Shown here piece after piece: positions 1 through 7,435 of a stretch of 37,394 bases of DNA (the stretch's first letter is position 1; the number at the start of each line of letters is the position of its first letter). The DNA lies in contig JALDAF010000004.1 in NCBI GenBank assembly GCA_022729315.1, forward strand, positions 1 to 37,394, given 5' to 3'. Under the pieces are notes generated by a model. The model did not search any database. It was not told where the DNA came from and saw only the letters and a list, made by a program, of their open reading frames with translations. Position numbers and translations under genes: made by a program. This DNA comes from Candidatus Nanohalalkaliarchaeum halalkaliphilum. GTDB lineage: Archaea > Nanohalarchaeota > Nanosalinia > Nanosalinales > Nanohalalkaliarchaeaceae.

Positions 1-195
1 ATCAATCAAACGTAACTCATCAACTGCTTTCTTCTCCTTAAAGTACTGCGGTGGTCGAGTATCCGGATGGTCTGTCTCCATATCCTCCACGAAGGCACGT
101 GCTCCGGACACGTTCTCATACGGATGCTCCTCAAACTCTCCTAGCAGATATTCTTCATCTACGATCAGGTGACGATAATACTTTCCCGCCGTCAT
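1..195 (-). CDS. Unknown acidic protein, N-terminal part (runs off the window)
   Basis: An open frame of 65 codons begins at the ATG at 195-193 and stays open to the left edge, so only the N-terminus is present. The visible peptide starts MTAGKYYRHLIVDEEYLLGE and is rich in Glu, Asp and Tyr with no membrane segment. A clear TATA box (TATAAAA on the minus strand, about 213-226) is centred about 24 bases before the ATG, which fits a leaderless message and supports this start. It is transcribed divergently from the next gene. I do not recognise the family. Confidence 0.6.
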   Translation of the reverse strand, partial: MTAGKYYRHLIVDEEYLLGEFEEHPYENVSGARAFVEDMETDHPDTRPPQYFKEKKAVDELRLID

Positions 196-212
196 ACGGC
201 TGTTTCTAGCAC

Positions 213-290
213 GAAATTTTATACCGTCTTCGTTCCAACCAATGGAATATCTAAGACCGTGATGCTGGAGTTCAGAAAAAGATTTTTATC
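213..290. promoter_or_regulatory. Divergent promoter region
   Basis: The gap between the two divergent genes holds a minus-strand TATAAAA box at about 213-226 and a plus-strand TTTTTAT box at about 282-288. The first is about 24 bases from the start at 195. The second is about 39 bases from the start at 325, leaving room for a short leader with a purine-rich GAGGGA before the ATG. These are sequence-based calls only. Confidence 0.5.
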
Positions 291-324
291 CGAACAGCAT
301 CAGCTGTTATACAGAGGGACGCGC

Positions 325-732
325 ATGGAACAACCCGACGATGCTGGATCAGATGACACATTCTATCAAACGGTTATCCGGTTTGCCGAAGATGTGGTCG
401 TTGAAGGGGGAATGCGCACAGATCCCGACGATGTATACGATATGGCGGGGCCGACACCTCCTCGCTGGGAGGCAGACTATAACGGCCTCCACATCACGTT
501 ACATCATGGGGCCCTGGGAAAACACGAACCAAAGCCCTATGGCCTGGATCATGCGTCCCAGAAACACGGTCGGAAAACTGTATGTATCCGGCCGGAAGAT
601 CAACTACTGGACGGTATAGTCCTCTCATACTGCCAGACGGTGTACGGTGAACTGGACTCGATCGACGTGAAAAAGAAAGAAAACGACCTGCTCCGCATGG
701 AATTACAGGAGTATGCCGAGGCATACCGCTAA
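325..732 (+). CDS. Unknown small acidic protein
   Basis: This 135-residue protein starts at the ATG at 325 rather than at the in-frame ATG at 169. The earlier stretch overlaps the divergent gene and its promoter, lacks the acidic composition seen after 325, and lies before the TATA-like box at 282-288. GAGGGA sits just upstream of the ATG. The protein is soluble-looking, begins MEQPDDAGSDDTFYQ and has a His-rich middle (HITLHHGALGKHE). Its C-terminus looks helical and charged. It ends four bases before the convergent thiolase gene. I do not recognise the family. Confidence 0.6.
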   Translation: MEQPDDAGSDDTFYQTVIRFAEDVVVEGGMRTDPDDVYDMAGPTPPRWEADYNGLHITLHHGALGKHEPKPYGLDHASQKHGRKTVCIRPEDQLLDGIVLSYCQTVYGELDSIDVKKKENDLLRMELQEYAEAYR

Positions 733-736
733 CAAG

Positions 737-1903
737 TTATCGCTCCAAAAGCATCGCGATACCGCCACCGCCACCGACGCACATGCCGACGACGCCGTAG
801 TCCGCGTTCTCATCCTGCATGGTGTGGGCCAGTGTCGTGGTGAGGATGCCGCCGGAGGCACCGATCGGGTGGCCGAGTGCGATCGCCCCGCCACGCACGT
901 TCAGCTTCTCTGCGGGGACACCGACTTCGTCCTGGAAATGGGTCATGTGGCAGGCGAACGCCTCGTTGATCTCGAACACGTCCACATCGTCCACCGTCAG
1001 GTCGTTCGTATCGAGCAACTGTTGGACTGCGTCCTCGATGGCGAGCGGGAACCATTTCGGGTCCTTGTACGCAACGGCATAGTCCACGATCCGTGCCATC
1101 GGGTCCAGTCCCTGATCCTCCGCCGCACTCCTTGTTGATACGAGCGTTGCAGCGGCACCGTCGCTTAAATCCGAGGCGTTGCCCGCGGTGACTGTGCCCT
1201 CTTCTTTGAATACGGGGTCCAGCGCGGACAGTTGCTCCATATCCGTATCGGGTCGTGGACCTTCATCCGTGTCATACGTCTCATCATCGGCCGTGACCGG
1301 CACGATCTCATCGGAAAACAATCCGTTTTCCACGCTTTCGGCGGCACGCTGCTGACTGCGCAACGCGTATGCGTCCTGCTCCTCCCTGGAGATGTCGAAC
1401 CGGTCCACGAACTCCTCGGTGAGTTCGCCCATGTGCGCGTCGTAGAACATGTCCCACAGCGCGTCACGCACCATGGAATCGACAACCGTTGCATCACCCC
1501 AGCGGCGGCCCCGCCGCATCTCCGGCAGGAGGAATGGGGCGTTCGACATGGATTCGAGTCCTCCTGCCACGATCTTGTGTGCGCGCCCGCTCCGGATGCG
1601 GTCCACGGCCATCGTGATGGCGCGAAGTCCGGATCCTGACGCCTCGTTCACCGCGGTTGCAGGGGTGTCCTCCGGGAGACCACCGTTATACGCGGCCTGG
1701 CGTGCCGGGACCTGCCCCAGTCCTGCGGCGATCGAGTTCCCCATGATGACATGGTCCACCGTTTCCCCATCGATATCACTGCTGTCCAGCAGCCCCTGCA
1801 CCGCCGCTGCTCCTAGGTCTGGCCCGGACAGTTCGGCGAACTGACCAAGTAACACCCCGTGCGGGGTGCGTTTCGCATCCGCGATCACGATCTCCGTATC
1901 CAT
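737..1903 (-). CDS. Thiolase-family acetyl-CoA acyltransferase with Ser at the nucleophile position
   Basis: This 388-residue protein has the full thiolase layout: N-terminal VIADAKRTPHG, the active-site loop near residue 85-93, GGAIALGHPIGASG with catalytic His345, and the C-terminal CVGGGGG with Cys375. Thiolases cleave 3-ketoacyl-CoA or condense acetyl-CoA. The nucleophile loop, normally VN-x-x-CGSGL, reads VNEASGSGL here, so residue 89 is Ser (codon TCA, complement of 1639-1637) instead of Cys. His345 and Cys375 are kept. The ATG at 1903 follows a strong GAGGAGAT ribosome site and lies 12 bases after the hydratase stop, so the two genes are almost certainly co-transcribed. Context points to beta-oxidation, but the missing nucleophile leaves activity open. 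Confidence 0.9.
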   Translation of the reverse strand: MDTEIVIADAKRTPHGVLLGQFAELSGPDLGAAAVQGLLDSSDIDGETVDHVIMGNSIAAGLGQVPARQAAYNGGLPEDTPATAVNEASGSGLRAITMAVDRIRSGRAHKIVAGGLESMSNAPFLLPEMRRGRRWGDATVVDSMVRDALWDMFYDAHMGELTEEFVDRFDISREEQDAYALRSQQRAAESVENGLFSDEIVPVTADDETYDTDEGPRPDTDMEQLSALDPVFKEEGTVTAGNASDLSDGAAATLVSTRSAAEDQGLDPMARIVDYAVAYKDPKWFPLAIEDAVQQLLDTNDLTVDDVDVFEINEAFACHMTHFQDEVGVPAEKLNVRGGAIALGHPIGASGGILTTTLAHTMQDENADYGVVGMCVGGGGGIAMLLER

Positions 1904-1915
1904 ACCGTATCTCCT

Positions 1916-2719
1916 CTATTCCTCCGTGTCCTCACCGTTTCCCGTGAATTCCGGGTCGCGTTTCTCTATGAACGCTGCAACACCCTCCTGCTGGTCGTGG
2001 CTGCCGAAGATCTTGCCGAAGTAGGCGCGTTCCTTGGAGAGCGCATCTTTCAAGGGAAGGTCCCGTGTCCCGTGCAGGAGGCGTTTGGTGAGTTCGTACG
2101 CGAGCGGGCTCTGGCCGTCCATGGTTTTCCGCGCGAATGTTACGGCTTCCTCCCGTATATCATTGGTTTCTGGAACCACATGATCCACAAGCCCGATGTC
2201 CTCTGCTTCTGCCGCATCGATCTTCTCACCGGTCAGCAGCAGCCGTTTCGCCTGTGCCCAGCCCACGATACGTGGCAGCCGTGCTGTCGCCCCAAACCCC
2301 GGGATAAGCCCAACATGGACCTCCGGCTGGCCGAACACTGCGTCATCCGTGGCGATACGGAAGTCACAGGCCAGTGCAAGTTCGTTGCCACCGCCGATGC
2401 AGGGGCCGTGGATGGCAGCGACCGTCATCTTCCCGGTTTTTTCCAGGAACGCGGTGATCTCCTCCGCCATATCGGACCGATATTCGGCCTCGTCCGCGTC
2501 TATGTCCCGCATCTCGTGAAGGTCTGCGCCGGCGCAGAATCCGCGTCCCGCACCGGTCAGTACGACAGCGCGCAGGTCCTCCCTCTCCTCGAGGTCGTTC
2601 ACTGCGGTCTGCAGTTCTACAAGCATATCCTTCGTGATCGCGTTCAGTGCATCCGGCCGGTTCAACGTGACCACTGCAATGTCAGTATCCTGTTCAACGA
2701 TTACCTGGTCATCGGTCAT
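1916..2719 (-). CDS. Enoyl-CoA hydratase (crotonase family)
   Basis: This 267-residue crotonase-fold protein would add water to trans-2-enoyl-CoA in beta-oxidation. The oxyanion-hole segments FCAGADL (61-67) and GGGNE (109-113) are present. Both catalytic glutamates of true hydratases are in place: Glu113 in GNELALACD and Glu133 in GQPEVHVG. That favours hydratase over isomerase or dehalogenase members of the family. A minus-strand TATA-like box (2744-2754) is centred about 29 bases before the ATG, so the message is probably nearly leaderless and also carries the thiolase. The dehydrogenase for the next step lies upstream, separated by htpX. Confidence 0.92.
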   Translation of the reverse strand: MTDDQVIVEQDTDIAVVTLNRPDALNAITKDMLVELQTAVNDLEEREDLRAVVLTGAGRGFCAGADLHEMRDIDADEAEYRSDMAEEITAFLEKTGKMTVAAIHGPCIGGGNELALACDFRIATDDAVFGQPEVHVGLIPGFGATARLPRIVGWAQAKRLLLTGEKIDAAEAEDIGLVDHVVPETNDIREEAVTFARKTMDGQSPLAYELTKRLLHGTRDLPLKDALSKERAYFGKIFGSHDQQEGVAAFIEKRDPEFTGNGEDTEE

Positions 2720-2830
2720 CCTGTAGAATACAGGTACACATCCGCTATTATAGCTTGGGGGAAACTGCTGTTTTCGATACAGAAGCCGGACGGCTGCGTG
2801 TATTCGGTATCTACAGACAGAGGCATCGTC

Positions 2831-3673
2831 CTATGCCGCGTGCTGTTCGAGGCGGTTGATCCGTTCCTGTGTCGGCGGGTGGGTGGAGAACAGTTTGGAC
2901 ATCCTGTCACCACGGAACGGGTTGATGATGAACATGTGGGACGCGCCGCGGACACCGTTCTGCATCGGGCGCTGGGAAACCGCTGTCTCGATGGACCGGA
3001 GTGCGCCAGCCAGGTGCTGTGGGTTGGTGTACCGTGCAGCAGTGGCGTCCGCAGTGTATTCTCGGCTGCGGGAGATCGCCATCTTCACCATGCTGGCCGC
3101 GATCGGTGCCAGCAGGACGCCGGCGAACATGAATGCGGGGTGCCGGTTCTGGCCGCTCATGCTGGAGAACCACATCATCTGTGCCAGGACGGAGATGGCA
3201 CCTGCCACGGTACCGGCCACGGTCTGGATGAGCGTGTCCCGGTTCTTGATGTGTGCGATCTCGTGTGCCAGTACGCCCTCCACCTCGTTGCTGGAAAGGT
3301 GGTTGAGGAGGCCGGATGTGACGCATACCACTCCTTTCTCCGGGTTGCGACCGGTGGCGAACGCGTTCGGGGTGTCTGTATGCATGATGTAGAGCCGTGG
3401 TTTCGGGATATCGGCGTCGCTCGCAAGCCGTTCCACCGTCTTATGGAGTCCAGGGGCGGCGGATTCGTCCAGTTTCTCCGCCTTGTGCATCTTCACGACC
3501 ATCCTGTCCGAGTAGAAGTATGTGACAGCGTTCATCGCACCGGCGAACAGGAGTCCCAGGATCATACCGGCGGTTCCGGCGAACAGGTATCCCAGAACGC
3601 CAAATAGGGCGATCAGGACGGCGAACAGTGTTGTCAGCCTGGCTGTGTTAAACAGTCGGGATGTGATGCTCAT
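2831..3673 (-). CDS. htpX: HtpX-type membrane zinc metalloprotease
   Basis: This M48-family protease degrades damaged membrane proteins. From the chosen ATG at 3673 it has 280 residues. There are two N-terminal membrane segments, the zinc motif HEIAH at 137-141, a further hydrophobic hairpin, and the third zinc ligand Glu205 in SREYTAD. The start at 3673 gives MSITSRLFNTARL, typical of HtpX, and is preceded by GAGGTG at a good distance. An in-frame ATG at 3700 lies nearer the TATA box (CCTTTAAAAGG, 3707-3717) than the usual transcript start allows. It interrupts the beta-oxidation genes and has its own promoter. Confidence 0.92.
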   Translation of the reverse strand: MSITSRLFNTARLTTLFAVLIALFGVLGYLFAGTAGMILGLLFAGAMNAVTYFYSDRMVVKMHKAEKLDESAAPGLHKTVERLASDADIPKPRLYIMHTDTPNAFATGRNPEKGVVCVTSGLLNHLSSNEVEGVLAHEIAHIKNRDTLIQTVAGTVAGAISVLAQMMWFSSMSGQNRHPAFMFAGVLLAPIAASMVKMAISRSREYTADATAARYTNPQHLAGALRSIETAVSQRPMQNGVRGASHMFIINPFRGDRMSKLFSTHPPTQERINRLEQHAA

Positions 3674-3747
3674 CCATGCCACCTCATGTATGTACTCCAC
3701 TCTAAACCTTTAAAAGGCATGCCGGTCTTCCGGAAGGTCCAACGGCG

Positions 3748-4581
3748 TTATTCGTACGTGTAGAACCCGTCTCCCGTCTTCTTTCCAAGCAGCCCCTCCT
3801 CAACCTTTTGCTGCAGCAGGTTCGCCGGTCTGAACCGGTCTTCACCGGTTTCTTCATACATGCGTTCCATGATATCAAGACAGACGTCCAGTCCGATGAA
3901 ATCAGCGAGCCTCAGCGGTCCCATCGGGTGGTTGAAGCCGTTCTCCGCGATCTGGTCGATGTCCTCCTTCGACGCGATGTCCTGCTCCAGTGTCTTGATG
4001 GCCTCGTTGATGAACGGCATCAGGATACGGTTAGAGACGAATCCAGGCACATCCTGGACCGTACTTGCCGTTTTCCCTATTTCCTCAACAAGTGACTGTA
4101 TCGTTTCCAATGTTTCATCGCTGGTGTCTTCGGTCGCGACGACTTCGACGATGTCCATGACCGGTGCCGGGTTGAAGAAATGCATGCCCACGCACTTCGA
4201 TGGGTCTGGCGCGTATGTGGCAAGTGTTCCGATCGGGATGGATGAAGTGTTCGAGGCATAGATCGCGTCCGGGTTGTGGTCTGCGGACGTTGCAAATACC
4301 GTGCCTTTGATCTCCTCGTCCTCCGGGACGGCCTCCAGTATCAGGTCCGCATCCGCGACCGCGGCAGGGTCCGAGGCCAGCACAAGGTGTTCCAGTATAC
4401 CGTGATCCTGTTCACCGCTGTCCGCCCTGTTCAATCCGTCCCTGATCCGGTCCTGTGCCTCCTTCAACTGTTCCTCCTCCCGGTCGATCAGCGTGACCGT
4501 GAACCCGTGCTGGAGGAAGACCTGTGCGATGCCGCTTCCCATCGTCCCGGCACCGATGACCGCGATACTGTCGACGTTCAT
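3748..4581 (-). CDS. 3-hydroxyacyl-CoA dehydrogenase
   Basis: This 277-residue NAD-dependent dehydrogenase oxidises 3-hydroxyacyl-CoA to 3-ketoacyl-CoA. The N-terminal Rossmann domain starts IAVIGAGTMGSGIAQ, with Asp33 at the end of the second strand favouring NAD. Active-site residues are in SNTSSIPIG (Ser110, Asn111) and GMHFFNPAPVM (His134), with Glu146 following. The helical C-terminal domain contains PGFVSNRI and NHPMGPLRLADFIGLD. The start at 4581 is used because the longer frame upstream has no family similarity and would cross the divergent sucC start. A TTTAAG box at 4605-4614 lies about 29 bases away. It is a stand-alone enzyme, not the fused bifunctional form. Confidence 0.93.
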   Translation of the reverse strand: MNVDSIAVIGAGTMGSGIAQVFLQHGFTVTLIDREEEQLKEAQDRIRDGLNRADSGEQDHGILEHLVLASDPAAVADADLILEAVPEDEEIKGTVFATSADHNPDAIYASNTSSIPIGTLATYAPDPSKCVGMHFFNPAPVMDIVEVVATEDTSDETLETIQSLVEEIGKTASTVQDVPGFVSNRILMPFINEAIKTLEQDIASKEDIDQIAENGFNHPMGPLRLADFIGLDVCLDIMERMYEETGEDRFRPANLLQQKVEEGLLGKKTGDGFYTYE

Positions 4582-4604
4582 GTACGGGTAATGGGGCGAG
4601 CCTG

Positions 4605-4614
4605 GACTTAAACG
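4605..4614 (-). promoter_or_regulatory. TATA box for the 3-hydroxyacyl-CoA dehydrogenase gene
   Basis: The minus strand reads CGTTTAAGTC here, centred about 29 bases before the ATG at 4581. It lies in the 86-base gap shared with the divergent sucC, where I see no equally clear plus-strand box. Confidence 0.45.
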
Positions 4615-4667
4615 TTTGTCCACTCCCTCCCCAACACATTTGAACCGGTATCCCCCATAGCTGTTCG

Positions 4668-5738
4668 ATGGATTTACTGGAGTGTCATGGCAAGCAGCTG
4701 TTCGAAGAGTATGGTATCCCGATACCGGACGGAATGGTGGCGACGGATGTCGCGGAACTGGACGCGCTTCCAGACAGTGAACAGGTCGCTGTGAAGGCAC
4801 AGGTCCCTGCCACGAAACGTGCGGAGCACGGCGGGATCGTTATCGTGGACGCGTCGGAGGCAGCGGATGCCGTTGCTGAGATGCTGGGATCCACGGTTGA
4901 CGGGAACCTGGTTGAGACTGTGCTGGTCGAGGAATGTGTGGATATCGCAGAGGAACTGTACGTGTCATTATCGTTGAACCGGGCGGGGAAGAACTACCAT
5001 CTCGTGTTCTCCGAGGAAGGCGGGTCCGGGATTGAGACGGTGGCCGATGCGGATCCGGATGCGGTGCACGTCGTGGATTTTTATGAGCTGGACCGGGACG
5101 CGCTCGCACGAGAGTTCAGTGATATCGAACAGTCCGGAAGGGTTATTGATGTGATCGAGCAGATGTACAGGATGCTGCGGGAGGAAGACGCGACACTGGC
5201 AGAGATCAACCCGCTGGTCGTAACCGCGGACGGTGAGGTGATCGCGGCTGATGCAAAGGTGCGGCTGGATGAGAACGCGCTGTACCGGCACGAGTTCGAT
5301 TTTGTGCCGGACGAGGATGATGAGACATTCGAGTTTGTCGAGCTTGAGGGGAACGTGGCCGTGATCGGGAACGGTGCCGGGCTGGTCATGGCCACGCTGG
5401 ACAGCATCCACCAGTTCGGGGGCGAACCGGCCGACTTCCTGGACATCGGTGGGGGCGCCGACTTCGAGACGATGAAGGTGGCGATGCGTGTGGCGATGGA
5501 GATGGATCACGTGGACGGGATGTTCGTCAACATCTTTGGCGGTATCACCCGGTGCGACGAGGTGGCGCAGGGCATCATTGATTTTGTTGAGGCCGAAGAT
5601 CTTGAGCTGCCGCTCGTGGTACGGATGGTCGGCACCAATCAAACGGAAGGGCGGGAGATGCTGGATGATCACGGTATCCACGCGCTGGACTCGATGGATG
5701 CGTGCGCCGAGAAGATCGTGGAACTGGTGGAGGGATAA
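4668..5738 (+). CDS. sucC: Succinyl-CoA synthetase, beta subunit
   Basis: The beta subunit pairs with SucD to make ATP or GTP from succinyl-CoA in the TCA cycle. The 356-residue protein has an N-terminal ATP-grasp domain (ECHGKQLFEEYGIPIPDG, then EINPLVV) and a C-terminal ligase domain with GNVAVIGNGAGLVM, FLDIGGGA and VNIFGGITRCD. It is shorter than the common length of about 380-390. The nucleotide-binding loop near residues 43-57 is altered: KAQVPATKRAEHGGI where most homologues have a glycine-rich GGRGKAGG or GKRGKAGG. Whether it still binds a nucleotide normally is uncertain. It is followed after two bases by sucD, so the subunits are translated together. Confidence 0.92.
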   Translation: MDLLECHGKQLFEEYGIPIPDGMVATDVAELDALPDSEQVAVKAQVPATKRAEHGGIVIVDASEAADAVAEMLGSTVDGNLVETVLVEECVDIAEELYVSLSLNRAGKNYHLVFSEEGGSGIETVADADPDAVHVVDFYELDRDALAREFSDIEQSGRVIDVIEQMYRMLREEDATLAEINPLVVTADGEVIAADAKVRLDENALYRHEFDFVPDEDDETFEFVELEGNVAVIGNGAGLVMATLDSIHQFGGEPADFLDIGGGADFETMKVAMRVAMEMDHVDGMFVNIFGGITRCDEVAQGIIDFVEAEDLELPLVVRMVGTNQTEGREMLDDHGIHALDSMDACAEKIVELVEG

Positions 5739-5740
5739 CG

Positions 5741-6586
5741 ATGCTGATCGATGACGATACGAACATACTGGTGCAGGGCATCACCGGCAGCCAGGGAAGT
5801 TTCCATACCCATCTGATGCTGGAGTATGGAACGAACGTGGTGGCCGGTGTCACACCCGGGAAAGGCGGGAAAGCTGCGCATGGTGTCCCCGTGTACGATT
5901 CCGTGGAAGACGCCGTGGAAGAGCACGATGTGGACTGGGGTGTCGGGTTCGTTCCCGCACCGTATGCGAAGGACGCGGCGCTGGACGCACTGGAGCACGG
6001 GCTGCACACCTGTGTTATCACGGAGCACGTGCCAGTGCACGATACCATCCAGGTGGTTCAAACGGCGAACGACCGCGGTCTGCACGTGGTGGGGCCGAAC
6101 TGTCCTGGTGTGACCGTGCCCGGATCGGGGAAGATGGGGATCATGCCGGCCGACATTTTTTCTGAGGGTAGTGTCGGCGTGGTATCCCGGAGCGGGACGC
6201 TGACATACGAGATCGTGGATAACCTGACGAGTGCGGGGTACGGCCAGTCGTGTGCGGTCGGGATCGGTGGCGACCCGGTGATCGGCATGGATTTCCGGGA
6301 CGTTCTGAAGCTGTACGATGAGGATGCGGGGACTGACCGGATCGTGCTGATCGGGGAGATCGGTGGCGACCTGGAAGAGCGGGCCGCAGCATTGATCGGG
6401 AACGAGATCGATACACCGGTCGTTGCGTACATCGCGGGCCGGACCGCACCAAAAGGGAGGCAGATGGGACATGCTGGCGCTATCGTGTACGGCGACAAAG
6501 GGACGGCGGATTCCAAGATCACGGCGCTGGAGGATGCCGGTGTTTCCGTTGCAGAGCTGCCGTCTGACGTGCCGGAACTGCTGTGA
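5741..6586 (+). CDS. sucD: Succinyl-CoA synthetase, alpha subunit
   Basis: The alpha subunit binds CoA and carries the phosphohistidine. The ATG at 5741 gives MLIDDDTNILVQGITGSQG, the normal family start, and sits two bases after the sucC stop behind a GGAGGGA ribosome site. An in-frame start at 5702 would lie inside sucC and is rejected. CoA-binding segments (GITGSQG, GVTPGKGG) and the phosphohistidine loop GHAGAIV with His244 are intact. GPNCPGV and SRSGTLTYE are also canonical. The 281-residue length is normal for the family. Confidence 0.95.
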   Translation: MLIDDDTNILVQGITGSQGSFHTHLMLEYGTNVVAGVTPGKGGKAAHGVPVYDSVEDAVEEHDVDWGVGFVPAPYAKDAALDALEHGLHTCVITEHVPVHDTIQVVQTANDRGLHVVGPNCPGVTVPGSGKMGIMPADIFSEGSVGVVSRSGTLTYEIVDNLTSAGYGQSCAVGIGGDPVIGMDFRDVLKLYDEDAGTDRIVLIGEIGGDLEERAAALIGNEIDTPVVAYIAGRTAPKGRQMGHAGAIVYGDKGTADSKITALEDAGVSVAELPSDVPELL

Positions 6587-6640
6587 CTGTGATACCTGCC
6601 GTGTTCTCTGAGAATACCTGTGATTCGGTCTTCTGGCCAG

Positions 6641-6862
6641 TTAGTCCCCATCTTCAAGGTAGGCGAAGACGTCGGCATCTTTATGCCGTTCATCCCTGAA
6701 GATGCTGTTCTCCATGATGCTGGGATACGGGTGGTCGGGCGCAGTATACGTGTTCTGTGATTCACGTAGCTCTACCGCAAGCCCTTCAGAATCTATAGAA
6801 CTATACATGTCACGCAACGTTTCGACCGTATCCCGTACTTCCCTTTCATCATATCGCGTCAT
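6641..6862 (-). CDS. Unknown small acidic protein
   Basis: This 73-residue soluble protein begins MTRYDEREVRDTVETLRDMY. The first 25 residues look like an amphipathic helix and the C-terminal half is rich in Asp, His and Tyr. There are no cysteines and no membrane segment. A TTTAAAAGG box (minus strand, 6893-6902) is centred about 35 bases before the ATG, which supports transcription. It faces the convergent sucCD operon. I do not recognise it. Confidence 0.5.
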   Translation of the reverse strand: MTRYDEREVRDTVETLRDMYSSIDSEGLAVELRESQNTYTAPDHPYPSIMENSIFRDERHKDADVFAYLEDGD

Positions 6863-6977
6863 GGTAACTCACTACCCTTCCTGCCAAAGCAACCTTTTAA
6901 ATCATCAGGATTTCATTATTGCGATCTGACTGCTGGAAACACCTGTCGGTGGTCCTGCCGGCCGCCTATATCCGATC

Positions 6978-7349
6978 CTATTCTTCGGTGGCGAACAGTC
7001 CATCGTCAGTTCCGTCGTCTACCCGGCAGACACAGACGAACTCGTCGTCCGCGTCACAGTAGTCGCCTGCGTAGGCGTCCTCACCACCACACACTAATCC
7101 GCAGGCCGCGTCACGTGTCTGCGGGTCGCCGTCGTCACCGAGCAGACCCCTGATGCTCTCCTCACCTTCCTCCACCTGTTCAACAAGGTCGCAGGATATG
7201 TCTGTCTCCACTGCTTCGAACTGGGGGTGGTGCGAAAGTACAGATGCCGGCAGTACTTCCTCTGCCACGCTGGGAGACAGGTATACCGCGCCTCCTGCAA
7301 CAGCGATCACGATGACAACGATCAACACCGGATTCCCTTTCCGTTTCAT
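6978..7349 (-). CDS. Membrane-anchored six-cysteine protein with defensin-like (CS-alpha-beta-type) cysteine spacing
   Basis: This 123-residue protein has a short basic N-terminus (MKRKGNP), one membrane segment at about 8-24, then an acidic exported domain. That domain has six cysteines at 53, 83, 87, 98, 106 and 108 and none elsewhere. The order C...CxxxC-x10-C-x7-CxC is the spacing of the cysteine-stabilised alpha-beta fold of insect-type defensins, except that the first gap is 29 residues instead of about 5-16. Local wording also resembles those peptides (CDL at Cys53; AACGLVC; YC; VCVCR). Six cysteines in an exported domain suggest three disulfides. The strongly negative charge is unlike cationic host-defence peptides. 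A TATA-like box (7374-7386) lies about 31 bases upstream. It is divergent from proline dehydrogenase. The function is unknown. Confidence 0.7.
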   Translation of the reverse strand: MKRKGNPVLIVVIVIAVAGGAVYLSPSVAEEVLPASVLSHHPQFEAVETDISCDLVEQVEEGEESIRGLLGDDGDPQTRDAACGLVCGGEDAYAGDYCDADDEFVCVCRVDDGTDDGLFATEE

Positions 7350-7373
7350 CCCTCAGTCACACTGTTCTGACCG

Positions 7374-7414
7374 CTTCTTTTTAGTCATTTCCTTTTTAGT
7401 AATGCTTTTTTAGG
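7374..7414. promoter_or_regulatory. Divergent promoters for the six-cysteine protein and proline dehydrogenase
   Basis: Two T-rich/A-rich boxes lie back to back in an 86-base gap. The box at 7374-7386 (CTAAAAAG on the minus strand) is about 31 bases from the start at 7349. The box at 7404-7414 (GCTTTTTTAGG) is about 27 bases from the start at 7436. Both fit short or absent leaders. The closeness means the two genes could share control. Confidence 0.5.
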
Positions 7415-7435
7415 GAGCGTTCCCATCAACTCCTT

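Noticed and set aside
169-324. The N-terminal extension of the unknown gene at 325
   Set aside because: It overlaps the divergent gene and its TATA box and lies before the plus-strand TATA-like box.
1859-3607. A 582-codon open frame on the plus strand
   Set aside because: It lies antisense to the hydratase and HtpX genes, both of which have full motifs. It has no recognisable domain and is rich in Cys, His and Arg, unlike the acidic real proteins here.
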